Assembly: GCA_020846275.1 (NCBI GenBank) | Contig: JADLEG010000263.1 | Coordinates: 1 to 42,698 of the forward strand | Direction of reading: 5' to 3' | Length of the DNA: 42,698 nt | Source of the DNA: Alphaproteobacteria bacterium | Lineage (GTDB): Bacteria > Pseudomonadota > Alphaproteobacteria > JAEULC01 | In this document: piece after piece, positions 1 to 8,551 of the stretch | Layout: each line of letters begins with the position of its first letter | Numbering within the stretch: position 1 is the stretch's first letter | The notes under the pieces: model-generated | What the model was told of the DNA's origin: nothing | The model's input: only the letters and a program-made list of their open reading frames with translations | The model's database searches: none | Translations under genes and position numbers: made by a program

Positions 1-1277
1 ACCTGGCGCATCTCTTCTTCTTCCTGGCCGCCGAGCGCGCGATCGGCAACAGCTACCTGGCCGCGCTGGCGACGGCGAGCTGGATGCTGACCTACATGCT
101 CGGCTACGACGTGACGCAGGGCAACTACACCCAGTCGGCCGCGCTGATGGCGATCTGCGCGGCGCTGCTCTATGTCGCGCTCGGCATGCGCGAGAGGGCG
201 GGCTGGGGATCGTACCTGGCGGTCGGTGTGCTGATCGGGCTGGGCACGCTGGCCAAGTACGGCTTCCCGGTCTTCGCGCTGACGCTGTTCGCGGTCGGGT
301 TGTTCGACGCGAAGCTGCGTCGCGCGATCCTGAACCCCCGGCTGCTGGTCGGCCTCGCGATCGCGCTGCTGCTGGTGGCGCGGCATTTCCTGTGGCTGAA
401 GTTCGGCCCGCCCGTGCTGCGCGGCGCGTTTACCGGCGCGCTGCAGGTGGGCTGGAAGGGCACTTACTGGCAGGGCGTGGGCGCGGGCCTCGTCAGCATC
501 CTGCGCTCGTCGTTCGACTTCCTGGCGCCGGCGGTGGTGCTGTGGGCGGTGCTGTTCTGGCGCGCCTTCCTCGGCCGCGTCCCGGCGGGGGACGGCGAGA
601 GCCTGGCGATGCGCCGGCTGTTCGACCGCTGGCTCTTGCTGTCCTATGCCGTGCTGGTCGCGGGCGTGCTGTTCGCCGGCGCGACCGCGATCAAGTACCA
701 CTACATGGTGGTCGTGCTGCTGCCCGCGCCGATCTGGCTGTTCCTGCGCGTGCGCGACATGAACCCGGCGCCGTGGCGCGCCGGCGCCTATGCGGCGGCG
801 GCGATGCTGGCGGCGCTGGCGATCGTCACGGTGGTGGCGGTGCGCGGCTTCGTCGGCACCAACTGCGGGCGGTGCTACCTGCAATGGGACTATGCCGGCG
901 TCAGCGAGAAGCTCCGCGGCGCGGGCTTCACCGGCGGCACGATCCTGGCCGACGACCATCACGTGGGCGGCAATCTGCGCACCTACTTCCCCCGCGCGCG
1001 TCTGTTCACGATGAAGTTCGAGGACTATGTGCCGCCGCGCCGTGCCGACGGCAACGGCGGCGGCGCTGCGGGCCAATGCTTGGTGATCTGGGACGCCGCG
1101 CAGGAAGGGCCGGAGATGCCGGAGGACATGCTGGGCTTCGCGCGCATCCGCTTGAGCGTGCGCCCGGACGAGGGCGAGCCGCCGGGCCTGATCGAGATGC
1201 CCTACCGCCACGCGGCCAAGCGCGCCCTCAAGCTCGGCTACGTCCTGTTCCCGCAGGGCAGCGGGAGTTGTTACTAG
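1..1277 (+). CDS. Glycosyltransferase family 39 membrane protein, 5' end cut by the window
   Basis: The frame is already open at the left edge, so the N-terminus is missing; the first internal ATG is at 84. The protein is hydrophobic with many membrane segments, and it begins inside a loop and helix (motif GYDVTQGNY) of the kind seen in PMT/ArnT-like family 39 transferases. These enzymes move a sugar from a polyprenyl-phosphate carrier to lipid A or another envelope acceptor on the periplasmic face. The soluble C-terminal third (from about base 860) would be periplasmic. The catalytic N-terminal loop with the acidic residues lies outside the window, so activity cannot be judged. The GT2 and LABN genes at 4244-5295, on the other strand, are usual companions of such transferases. 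The TAG stop shares the tetramer CTAG with the stop of the convergent restriction gene. The donor sugar and acceptor are unknown. Confidence 0.8.
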   Translation, partial: LAHLFFFLAAERAIGNSYLAALATASWMLTYMLGYDVTQGNYTQSAALMAICAALLYVALGMRERAGWGSYLAVGVLIGLGTLAKYGFPVFALTLFAVGLFDAKLRRAILNPRLLVGLAIALLLVARHFLWLKFGPPVLRGAFTGALQVGWKGTYWQGVGAGLVSILRSSFDFLAPAVVLWAVLFWRAFLGRVPAGDGESLAMRRLFDRWLLLSYAVLVAGVLFAGATAIKYHYMVVVLLPAPIWLFLRVRDMNPAPWRAGAYAAAAMLAALAIVTVVAVRGFVGTNCGRCYLQWDYAGVSEKLRGAGFTGGTILADDHHVGGNLRTYFPRARLFTMKFEDYVPPRRADGNGGGAAGQCLVIWDAAQEGPEMPEDMLGFARIRLSVRPDEGEPPGLIEMPYRHAAKRALKLGYVLFPQGSGSCY

Positions 1278-2347
1278 GGCGCAACGAAGTCGCGCAACCG
1301 CTTCTTGGAACGCTCGCCACTGTGCAGGAATAGAATATGGCTCGGTTCCGAGGCGAACCATGCAAATGACTGCCACGCGAGCGAGGCGACGGTTTTCTTG
1401 AACTCGGCTCTGTCCCGGTCAAGGTAGGCCGTGACGAAGGAGACTTGGTGATCTCGGTAGCCTGCTTCAGTCGCAATGGTCGCCAAGTCAGCTCGCCGCT
1501 TCTCGGTCATTGGGCCATCGGTAGCTACGGCCTCAACGAACACGAGAAGAAATTTCTCCTGCGTTTCTCCAAGGTCGGCCAATATCAAATCAGGAAGATT
1601 CCGAGACGGATCGATTTGCAGCCTTAGCTTCGCGACTAGACGCGCGTCGTGCTCAATCACGTGCTGACGGCTTTCGCTTAACCAAAGGACAGCCGGATTG
1701 GCTAAAAACCTTGGAGCGAACTCTTCGAGAACGGCACGACAGATTTCAGAGCTGGGGCCAACCGCCATCAACTTTGTCTCTCCGCTCGGCAAGCGAACCA
1801 TGGTCGCCTGACTTCCGGCAGATGCACTGCGCATCCTTGCGCTGATCCGTGCCAGCGCCGCGGCGCTCAGATTGCTGTCCCTCCATGCACGCGCTTTAGC
1901 AGCGAAGGTCGAATCATCAAGTGTTGCATCAAACAAATCAGCGAAACTCGTTTTCAACGCATATCGCGGTTTCGACGATGTTGTCGGTAGATCCGATCGA
2001 TAGACTACTGCGCCATTCGGTATTAACCCTTGCCGCAGCACTTCATCACGAATCTGTTCACGACTATTCTCGGCATACCAGCGCTTGCCCACGAGGCGCC
2101 GATTGATCCCAAATCCTGCGCGACTTCGCTGATCCTGTTTCAGCGCTTGTTTGTCGCTCATGCGAACGACATGAACAGGCCCGAGCCACAGGTTGCTACC
2201 TTCGACGGCGCCGATATAAAGCATGGAGAAGACCGTCGCTGCAGTTGCATCACGTATGCATTTGTCACGATCCGGAGTGCCTTCAGGAAATATTAGCTTC
2301 AGTCGCTCCAAAATCGATTTCCGGTCAAGTATAGGGTCGATCTTCAT
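1274..2347 (-). CDS. BsuBI/PstI-family type II restriction endonuclease
   Basis: A 357-residue protein expected to cleave unmodified DNA. The C-terminal half carries the BsuBI/PstI family signature: PDLILADLGE at about 252-261, then FVEAVATDGPMTEKRR at about 270-285, which supplies the acidic and basic residues of the PD-(D/E)xK-type site. The N-terminal half, with the segments YIGAVEGSNLWLGP and VYRSDLPTTSSKPRYALKTSF, matches the family's N-terminal domain. PstI and BsuBI cut CTGCAG; whether this one does cannot be read from the sequence. Its ATG overlaps the methyltransferase stop as ATGA (2344-2347), so the two are translationally coupled, methylase first. Base composition is clearly lower in GC than the flanks, which fits horizontal acquisition. 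No frameshift is seen, so it is probably intact. Confidence 0.9.
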   Translation of the reverse strand: MKIDPILDRKSILERLKLIFPEGTPDRDKCIRDATAATVFSMLYIGAVEGSNLWLGPVHVVRMSDKQALKQDQRSRAGFGINRRLVGKRWYAENSREQIRDEVLRQGLIPNGAVVYRSDLPTTSSKPRYALKTSFADLFDATLDDSTFAAKARAWRDSNLSAAALARISARMRSASAGSQATMVRLPSGETKLMAVGPSSEICRAVLEEFAPRFLANPAVLWLSESRQHVIEHDARLVAKLRLQIDPSRNLPDLILADLGETQEKFLLVFVEAVATDGPMTEKRRADLATIATEAGYRDHQVSFVTAYLDRDRAEFKKTVASLAWQSFAWFASEPSHILFLHSGERSKKRLRDFVAP

Positions 2348-4161
2348 TCTTGTGCGATCCCGTATAGACGCTCGACCTCCGCTTCTAGAATCGCCTGCGC
2401 AGCTCCATTTTGGACCAGATGGCAGAACTCACCCAGCGACTCCAGCGAAGGAATTGGCAATGCCTCAAGCTCATAGGCAGACACCGCAACGCTTCCACTG
2501 ATGCAGCGAAACGCCTGATCAGTAGTCGCGCAATTCAAGAATGCCGCGACGACGGTTGGACTAACCTTCGGTGAACGCGTCTCTGGGATCACCATATTTA
2601 AGTGATTTTCGATGGTTACCCCTCCGCATTTCGCTACAATGCTCGCGGGCATTTCCGCGGAAATTAGTCTGCGCGCTTGTTCCTTTGCGGTAGTTCGCTG
2701 CAGAAGCACGCAAGGCTGGCTTACGATCAACCAGTCATCGCCTCGTTTCGGCATAAAGTACGGTTGGTGATTGCGCTTGTCAGCACGAAGCACAAATCTT
2801 CCATCGCTCGTAACCGACTCGGCCCAGATGAGCGGAATGCAACCCGGCGCCCACTCGGCGCGCAACTGAGGCTTGTGACGGTTCCAGACGAGGGGGCCCG
2901 TGCTGACTGAATATCCCCAGTGTTCGAGTCTTGACGGTAGTCTTCGGAGGTGGGCTGCTAGTTCGATGTGCGCCGATGTCCGTGGCAGCACCCAAGGTTC
3001 GGTCGCGGATTTTGGCAAATTGAACCGACCGGCCGCTTCAAGTTTTGCAAACCGGCCGTCAAAGCCCCGGATAAAATGGACTCTTGCAGTCTGGCGCCCA
3101 CCATCCCGTCGATAGGTAGCCAACACAGTCTCTTGCAGAACATCTTGAAATACGTTCTTACGGGAATCCACGAAATCAATAACCGTCGGTGGTGCCGACT
3201 CTGAAAGGACGGCACGTAGATTCTTGAAATATTCCCCAGCAAGAAAACTCGCTGGCGTCAGGAATGAGATAAGACCTTTTGCCGAAGCAAGGCGGACCGC
3301 CAAATCGACGAAGAGGCCGTAGAGATTTGCGTGCCCATACAGGCTGCGGCTGAAGCGCGCTCGCTGTGCAGGGGCAAGGCGCAGCCGTCCGAACGGCGGG
3401 TTACCAACAACTAGGTCGAACCGACGCCTTGGCAGAGGCGCGAGCAGGCTATCTGTCACGCGTACAATTCGGCCGAGTTTCCTACCGCATTTGGCGAGCA
3501 GTCCCCGAAGTTCAGCACTTATAAACACCTCCGAAAGCCAAGCCGAAAATGGGTCTATCTCCCACCCTTGGAGTCGCGCCGAGATATTTTGGATGGCCAC
3601 ACGCGAGTCAGCAGACCTGATTGCGTCGGTCATGCGCCGTGCTAGCGGTACCAAGAATGCTCCGGCACCTGCGGCGGGATCCAAGATACTTGCCGTAGCC
3701 CAGTTCACTCCCGATTCTTCCGCCTGATCAAGAAGCCGGTCGACTAGAACCGGAGGCGTGAAAAACATCCCCCGTTCTGATCTTAAGCTATCCGGCAGCA
3801 TCCCGGCATACGTCGAGCCGAGATGATACGATGCATTGGACGCGCTCAAAGTCGCCAACAGCCGCCCCAGCTGCTTTGCGACAGTTATCGCGTCCACATC
3901 CGCGGCAACTCCATGGATTGCGGCGGCGCTAGATGGCAGTTCCGGCAAACGAAATTGAATGCCCAGTTCGTTCCAATATGCGTTGACCGCCCAAATGCAG
4001 AAAGATCTGGCTAGATTAATCCGTGTCTGTTCAGACGACAACTGCGCAAGGTCGAACGCTCTTGCTCGAACGTCTTGAAGGGATTTATCTGCGAGCGGTT
4101 CCCTTTGCGGGGACTTCGACAGCGATTCGCCAGACTTCCTTAAGCTAGGTTCTGAAGCCAT
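2344..4161 (-). CDS. N6-adenine DNA methyltransferase of the restriction-modification pair
   Basis: A 605-residue class I SAM-dependent methyltransferase that should protect host DNA from the adjacent endonuclease. Motif X-like GMFFTPP lies at about 131-137, the SAM-binding motif I DPAAGAGAF at about 161-169, and the catalytic motif IV NPPF at about 254-257, an order typical of gamma-type N6-adenine methylases. The C-terminal half would hold the target-recognition region. It is longer than M.PstI-type enzymes, which are roughly 500 residues. It is the first gene of a two-gene operon with the endonuclease. The AT-rich leader at 4162-4243 must contain its promoter. Codon use and GC content differ from the surrounding genes. 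It could also act as an orphan methylase, but the coupled nuclease argues for a working type II system. Confidence 0.9.
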   Translation of the reverse strand: MASEPSLRKSGESLSKSPQREPLADKSLQDVRARAFDLAQLSSEQTRINLARSFCIWAVNAYWNELGIQFRLPELPSSAAAIHGVAADVDAITVAKQLGRLLATLSASNASYHLGSTYAGMLPDSLRSERGMFFTPPVLVDRLLDQAEESGVNWATASILDPAAGAGAFLVPLARRMTDAIRSADSRVAIQNISARLQGWEIDPFSAWLSEVFISAELRGLLAKCGRKLGRIVRVTDSLLAPLPRRRFDLVVGNPPFGRLRLAPAQRARFSRSLYGHANLYGLFVDLAVRLASAKGLISFLTPASFLAGEYFKNLRAVLSESAPPTVIDFVDSRKNVFQDVLQETVLATYRRDGGRQTARVHFIRGFDGRFAKLEAAGRFNLPKSATEPWVLPRTSAHIELAAHLRRLPSRLEHWGYSVSTGPLVWNRHKPQLRAEWAPGCIPLIWAESVTSDGRFVLRADKRNHQPYFMPKRGDDWLIVSQPCVLLQRTTAKEQARRLISAEMPASIVAKCGGVTIENHLNMVIPETRSPKVSPTVVAAFLNCATTDQAFRCISGSVAVSAYELEALPIPSLESLGEFCHLVQNGAAQAILEAEVERLYGIAQE

Positions 4162-4188
4162 CGTCCGTGCCAGGAATCCAAGAAATCA

Positions 4189-4202
4189 AAGAAGGACTTC
4201 TT
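4189..4202. promoter_or_regulatory. Palindrome upstream of the restriction-modification operon
   Basis: AAGAAGGACTTCTT forms two 6-base arms around GA, 27 bases upstream of the methyltransferase start. It lies in the AT-rich 82-base gap between the methylase and the LABN gene, which holds no other gene. It could be an operator or a fold in the leader RNA. No controller (C) protein gene is seen nearby, so its role is open. Confidence 0.35.
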
Positions 4203-4243
4203 GTAAATCTAACAGACCATGCGCGACTCGATAATGGCTAAAT

Positions 4244-4525
4244 TCATAACTCTCTGGCTCCCCCGCCCTCGCGGCGGATGAAGTAGAGGTTGCGCAGGTA
4301 GATCAGGAGGCCGCCGGCCTGGCCGGCGATGAACACGGGATCGGTGCGCCAGATCGCGTAGGACAGCAGCACCACGCCGCCGCCCAGCGAGAACCACCAG
4401 AAGGCGACGGGGATCACGCTGCGCTTCTGCTTCTCGCTGGAGATCCACTGCACCAGGAACCGCGCCGAGAACAGCGCCTGGCCGAGAAAGCCGATCGCCA
4501 CCCAGATTTTTTCCGCCGTCGTCAT
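4244..4525 (-). CDS. LABN-domain small membrane protein (lipid A biosynthesis N-terminal domain)
   Basis: A 93-residue protein with three hydrophobic stretches, at about 8-27, 39-57 and 63-82. The pattern FLGQALFSARFLVQWISSEKQ followed by IPVAFWWFSLGGG and later GGLLIYLRNLYFI is the LABN domain, which is found as a stand-alone protein or ahead of LpxB. Its biochemical role is not settled; stand-alone copies sit next to lipid-modifying glycosyltransferases. The ATG overlaps the GT2 stop as ATGA (4522-4525), so the two are co-translated. The restriction-modification island lies between this gene and the GT39 gene. Confidence 0.88.
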   Translation of the reverse strand: MTTAEKIWVAIGFLGQALFSARFLVQWISSEKQKRSVIPVAFWWFSLGGGVVLLSYAIWRTDPVFIAGQAGGLLIYLRNLYFIRREGGGAREL

Positions 4526-5295
4526 GAACGCTCCCGATCGTTTGATGACAGGCCGGCGATCCGCTCGATCGCCGGCAGCCGGGCGCGGCGCATCAGCCAC
4601 ATCATGCCGACGAGGTCGACGATGCCGACCCACAGCCGGTCGAACAGCCCGTAGTTGGACCGGCCGCTCAGGCGCGGGCGGTGGTTGACGTCGACCGATA
4701 CTACCCGCCCGCCCTGGCGCAGCATCAAGGCCGGCAGGAAACGGTGCATATGGTCGAACCAGGGCATGGCGAGGAAGTCGGCGCGGCGGAACAGCTTCAG
4801 CGAGCAGCCCGTGTCCGCGGTGCGGTCGCCCAGCGCCGCCGCCCGCACCGCGTTGGCGACGCGCGAGGACACGCGCCGGATCGCCGTGTCGCGGCGCTTG
4901 GCGCGCCGTCCGCAGACCATCACCGCCGCGTTCGCGCCATCGCCGCGCAGCGCCGCGTCGCGCGCGGCGAGCAAGTCGGCAATATCCGCCGGATCGTTCT
5001 GCCCGTCGCCGTCGAGCGTGACGATCCATTCGCCCCGCGCCGCGCGGATGCCGGTCGCGAGCGCCGCCGACTGGCCGCAGCTCTGGCGATGGCGCAGCAC
5101 CGTCAGCGCCGGCATCGCCGCCGCCGCGCGGCGAAGCGCGTCGAGCGTACCGTCGGCGCTGCCGTCGTCGACATAGACGATCTCGTAGGCGCCGATCGGC
5201 GCCAGGGCGCGCGCGATCTCGGCGATCAGCGGGGCGATGTTGCCGGCCTCGTCGCGCACCGGCACGACGGCGGAGATCAGCGGCTTTTCGGTCAT
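4522..5295 (-). CDS. Family 2 glycosyltransferase, polyprenyl-phosphate sugar synthase type
   Basis: A 257-residue soluble GT-A fold enzyme. The N-terminus ISAVVPVRDEAGNI, the EIVYVDDGSADGT nucleotide-binding motif at about 38-50, and the TLDGDGQNDP metal-binding motif at about 92-101 are those of dolichol/undecaprenyl-phosphate hexose synthases such as DPM1 and ArnC. It lacks the C-terminal membrane helices of ArnC. It probably charges a lipid carrier that feeds a GT39-type transferase such as the one at the left edge. It heads a two-gene operon with the LABN protein. The sugar is unknown. The start is the ATG before TEKPLISAVVPV; the next gene upstream is divergent. Confidence 0.88.
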   Translation of the reverse strand: MTEKPLISAVVPVRDEAGNIAPLIAEIARALAPIGAYEIVYVDDGSADGTLDALRRAAAAMPALTVLRHRQSCGQSAALATGIRAARGEWIVTLDGDGQNDPADIADLLAARDAALRGDGANAAVMVCGRRAKRRDTAIRRVSSRVANAVRAAALGDRTADTGCSLKLFRRADFLAMPWFDHMHRFLPALMLRQGGRVVSVDVNHRPRLSGRSNYGLFDRLWVGIVDLVGMMWLMRRARLPAIERIAGLSSNDRERS

Positions 5296-5376
5296 GGACA
5301 GGGCGCTTGGTCGCGCGAAACACCGCCCCGGTCAAGCGGATTTGCCGCGAGCGGATTCAATCGCTTAGCGCCGGCG

Positions 5377-5391
5377 TTAACCAATCGCTAA
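5377..5391. promoter_or_regulatory. CtrA-box-like site TTAA-N7-CTAA
   Basis: TTAACCAATCGCTAA matches the alphaproteobacterial CtrA consensus TTAA-N7-TTAA at 7 of 8 fixed bases. It lies in the 211-base gap between the divergent GT2 gene (starts 5295) and the RTX gene (starts 5507), and the gap contains no other gene. A match this short can occur by chance, though TTAA is rare at this GC content. Confidence 0.35.
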
Positions 5392-5506
5392 CCCTATCCT
5401 TGCGTTTGCCCGGCATTTGGCCGAGTTTTGAGCCGTGTTCGATCAAACGCGCCCGGCAAGGTCGGCTTGGGGCGCTCGAGGGGCAGGCGGGGCGGACAGG
5501 TAGGTC

Positions 5507-8500
5507 ATGCAGGTACAGCTGGTCATCCGTCGGGCGTCGGGCGAGGCACAGACCCGCACCATCGACCACGACACCGCCATCGCCGTCGTCCTCGGCGACC
5601 GCATCGAGCTGCCCGCCGGCTTCGCCGGCAGCATCGAGCCGAACCAACCCGCGCCGGGCGACCTGACCCTCGTCTTGCCGGGGCCCGGCGGTTTCCACAT
5701 CGTGCTGCAGGGGTTCCTGGTGGCGATCGAGGCCGGCGACACGCGGCTGGCGCTGGGCGACGCCGCGCTGGCGTCGGTGGCCGACGTGATGGCCGCCGCC
5801 ACGCCCGCCGCCGGCACGGACGTCGCCGGTGCAGCGCTGCCCTCGGGCAGCGGGGGCCTGCTCGACGGGCTGGCGTTCCAGCCCTTCGCACCCGGGGGCG
5901 TGAACGCATTCGCATCCCCCCGCGCGCTGCTGCCCGGCGCAGCCGTTTCCGCCGGCTTTGGCCAGGTCAATGCCGGCGTTGCATCCGCTCTGAAGGCCGT
6001 ACAGGGCGCCGGCGGCGATTCTTTCGCCACGGTCGACGCGGTCGGCCGCTTCGGGGCCGCCCCGGACTCGGGGTCGCCCCGCGACGACCGGTCGGCAAGC
6101 GACGTCCCGACAGTCGCGAGCGGGGTCGTCTTCCAGCTGGTCAGCGCCGGCCCGTTCCTCAACGTCACCGCCACATCGCCGGGTGGCGCCGAGAACACGG
6201 GCATACCGGTTTCCATCAGCGTTGCCGGCGCCGCAGCCAACGCCGCGCTGAGCATTCTCGTTTCGGGATTGACAGGCGGCAGCCTCAGCGCCGGCACGAA
6301 CATGGGCGGCGGCATGTGGAAGCTGGCTGCGACCGACCTCGTCGGGCTGACCGTGACGCCGGCGCCCGGTTATGACGGGTTCCTGAGCTTGGCCGTCACG
6401 GCAACCACGAGCGAGACCACGGACCACGGCGTTGTCACCAGCGTCGGAACGACCACCCTGGGCGTCCTCGTGCTGCCGACGATCGACAAGCTGTTCACGC
6501 CGGGCGACGACACGATCGACCTTTCGATCGTTCCCGACGCCGCGCATCCAAATGTCGCGGGCACGCCCATCCCGCTGGACGGCAACCGCAGCGATGCGCT
6601 GGGCGGCAACGATACCGTGACGTTGGCGGCGACCGGCCTGCATCTGCTGCCGCCCGGCACCTTGTTCCACGGCGGCGATGGCAATGACCGGATCACCGGC
6701 GGCGCGGCGGCGGATTCGATCGCGGGCGATGCCGGCAACGACACGCTGGCCGGCGGCGACGGCAACGACCTGCTGGTCGGCGGCCAGGGCGACGACCGGC
6801 TCGACGGCGGAGCAGGCGCCGACCGGGCCGAGTTCCAGGCTGAAGCGGCACAATATGAAATTCGCCTGAATGCCAGCCGCGAGATCGTCGTCGGCGACGC
6901 GGTCGCCGCGCGGGACGGCACGGATACGCTGGTCGCGGTCGAGCAGGTCGCGTTCGCGGGCACCGTATTCAACGTCGTCACGGGCAACAACCTGGTGCTC
7001 AACGGCACCGCCGGCCGCGACCTGATCCTCGGATTTGCCGAGTTCGGCGTGCCGAGCCTGGTCAACCAGTTCAACGGCGGCGCGGGCGCCGACATCATGG
7101 TGGGAAGCGGCGGCACCGGGACGGATCTGTTCGTCATCAACTCGGGCGCCGATCATGCGCCCGGCGAGGTGATCGACGGGCACGGCGGCTCCATCAACAG
7201 CGTCTATTTCGACAGCGTCCTGCCGGGCGACACGCTGGCGCTGCAAAGCACCGTCACCGGCATCCAGCAGTTCTATATCGCGCATGCCGAGGTATTGACT
7301 CCGACCGGCGTCGGCGTCGCGATCACGACGATCGACCTGAACATCGACGGCTCGGCTTTGACGGCCGGCGCGATCTTCCAGGGAAATCTCGGCGCCAACG
7401 TCATCACCGGCACCAGCTTCGACGACTCGATCGGTGGCCTGGCCGGCAACGACCGCCTCGACGGCGGCGCCGGCGCAGACACCGCGCTGTTCGCCGGCAA
7501 TCTGGCCAACTACCGGCTCACCGAGTCGAGCGGGGCGCTGGTCGTGGCCGACCAGGTTCCCAACCGCGACGGCACCGATACGCTCAACGGCTTCGAGACG
7601 CTGCATTTCGCCAATCAGTCGGTTGCCGTCGTGACCGGCGACGGCGGCGCGAACACGCTGGAGGCCGGCGCGACGCCGACCGTGATGGCGGGACTGGGCG
7701 GCGACGACACGCTGACCGGCGGCACCGCAGCCGACCAGGTCTTCGGCGGCGACGGCAACGACGTGCTGAACGGCGGCGGCGGTGCGGGCGCCGACACGCT
7801 GGCGGGCGGCGCCGGCGACGACACGCTGCAGATGGCGGCCGGCGACACCGCGGTCTTCGCCGGGCCGATCACCGACTATTCCTTCGCGCTGAACGCGCTG
7901 CTGGTGAGCGTGGCGGACCGCACCGCCGGGCGCGACGGCAGCGACACGCTGTCCGGCGTGCCGACCGGCAGCCTGAGCATCAACGCCACCTTCGCCGGCA
8001 CGGGCTACACGGTGCTGTCGTTCGGCATCAGCGTCTCCAGCATCGATTCGCCCGATCCGGGCAACGTGCTGGCGGTCGGCAACAACCAGAACAACATCAT
8101 CCGCCTGACCGGAACCGGCCAGCACTACCTGGAGGGCGGGGGCGGCAACGACACGCTTGTGGGCGGATCGAGCACCGACTACCTGCACGGCGGGCTGGGC
8201 AACGACCGGCTCGACGGCGGCGCGGGCGCCGACACGATCATCTACACCGGCATCGCCGAGGGCGGCGACACGATCGTGAATTTCGACGGCGACCCGGCGG
8301 GCGGCCAGGACGTGATCGACCTGGACGGGCTGCTGGACGCACTCGGCATCGCCACCGGAGACCGCGAGGCCAGCGTGCAGGTGATCGACACCAGCGGCGG
8401 GCAGGACGGGCCAACCTGGACCATCGCGATCGACAGCGACCACAACACGGCCAACGGGTTCGAGATCGCGCTGGCGGCGGTGACGACGACCGACCCGATC

Positions 8501-8536
8501 ACCATCAACCAGGACATCCACCTGGGCCAGCTCTGA
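5507..8536 (+). CDS. RTX calcium-binding repeat protein, probable type I secretion substrate
   Basis: A 1009-residue acidic protein without a Sec signal. Residues 1-95 form a beta-rich leader (IELPAGFAGSIEPNQ and following) like the N-termini of large type I exported adhesins. GGxGxDxLx nonapeptide repeats, which form calcium-binding beta rolls, occur at about 389-440, 640-660, 728-775 and 877-910. Three blocks follow a shared module, roughly AxFxGxxxxY then VxDxxxxRDGxDTL, at about 441-490, 659-708 and 781-826. The C-terminal 100 residues (NFDGDPAGGQDVIDLDGLLDALG and following) resemble the type I secretion target domain. No transporter (ABC, MFP or TolC) genes are in the window, so they must be elsewhere. 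No enzymatic domain was recognised; it may be a surface or biofilm protein. It converges on the SHMT-like gene 15 bases downstream. Confidence 0.85.
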   Translation: MQVQLVIRRASGEAQTRTIDHDTAIAVVLGDRIELPAGFAGSIEPNQPAPGDLTLVLPGPGGFHIVLQGFLVAIEAGDTRLALGDAALASVADVMAAATPAAGTDVAGAALPSGSGGLLDGLAFQPFAPGGVNAFASPRALLPGAAVSAGFGQVNAGVASALKAVQGAGGDSFATVDAVGRFGAAPDSGSPRDDRSASDVPTVASGVVFQLVSAGPFLNVTATSPGGAENTGIPVSISVAGAAANAALSILVSGLTGGSLSAGTNMGGGMWKLAATDLVGLTVTPAPGYDGFLSLAVTATTSETTDHGVVTSVGTTTLGVLVLPTIDKLFTPGDDTIDLSIVPDAAHPNVAGTPIPLDGNRSDALGGNDTVTLAATGLHLLPPGTLFHGGDGNDRITGGAAADSIAGDAGNDTLAGGDGNDLLVGGQGDDRLDGGAGADRAEFQAEAAQYEIRLNASREIVVGDAVAARDGTDTLVAVEQVAFAGTVFNVVTGNNLVLNGTAGRDLILGFAEFGVPSLVNQFNGGAGADIMVGSGGTGTDLFVINSGADHAPGEVIDGHGGSINSVYFDSVLPGDTLALQSTVTGIQQFYIAHAEVLTPTGVGVAITTIDLNIDGSALTAGAIFQGNLGANVITGTSFDDSIGGLAGNDRLDGGAGADTALFAGNLANYRLTESSGALVVADQVPNRDGTDTLNGFETLHFANQSVAVVTGDGGANTLEAGATPTVMAGLGGDDTLTGGTAADQVFGGDGNDVLNGGGGAGADTLAGGAGDDTLQMAAGDTAVFAGPITDYSFALNALLVSVADRTAGRDGSDTLSGVPTGSLSINATFAGTGYTVLSFGISVSSIDSPDPGNVLAVGNNQNNIIRLTGTGQHYLEGGGGNDTLVGGSSTDYLHGGLGNDRLDGGAGADTIIYTGIAEGGDTIVNFDGDPAGGQDVIDLDGLLDALGIATGDREASVQVIDTSGGQDGPTWTIAIDSDHNTANGFEIALAAVTTTDPITINQDIHLGQL

Positions 8537-8551
8537 GCCGGCCGGCGAAGC

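Noticed and set aside
6660..8240. Tandem short DNA repeats that might be a CRISPR array
   Set aside because: They are the codons of GGxGxDxLx nonapeptides, without constant-length unique spacers, and they stay in frame within one protein.
5357..8521. A 1054-codon open frame antisense to the RTX gene
   Set aside because: It is Arg/Ala/Val-rich with no recognisable domain, and it arises from the GC-rich repetitive codons of the RTX gene on the other strand.
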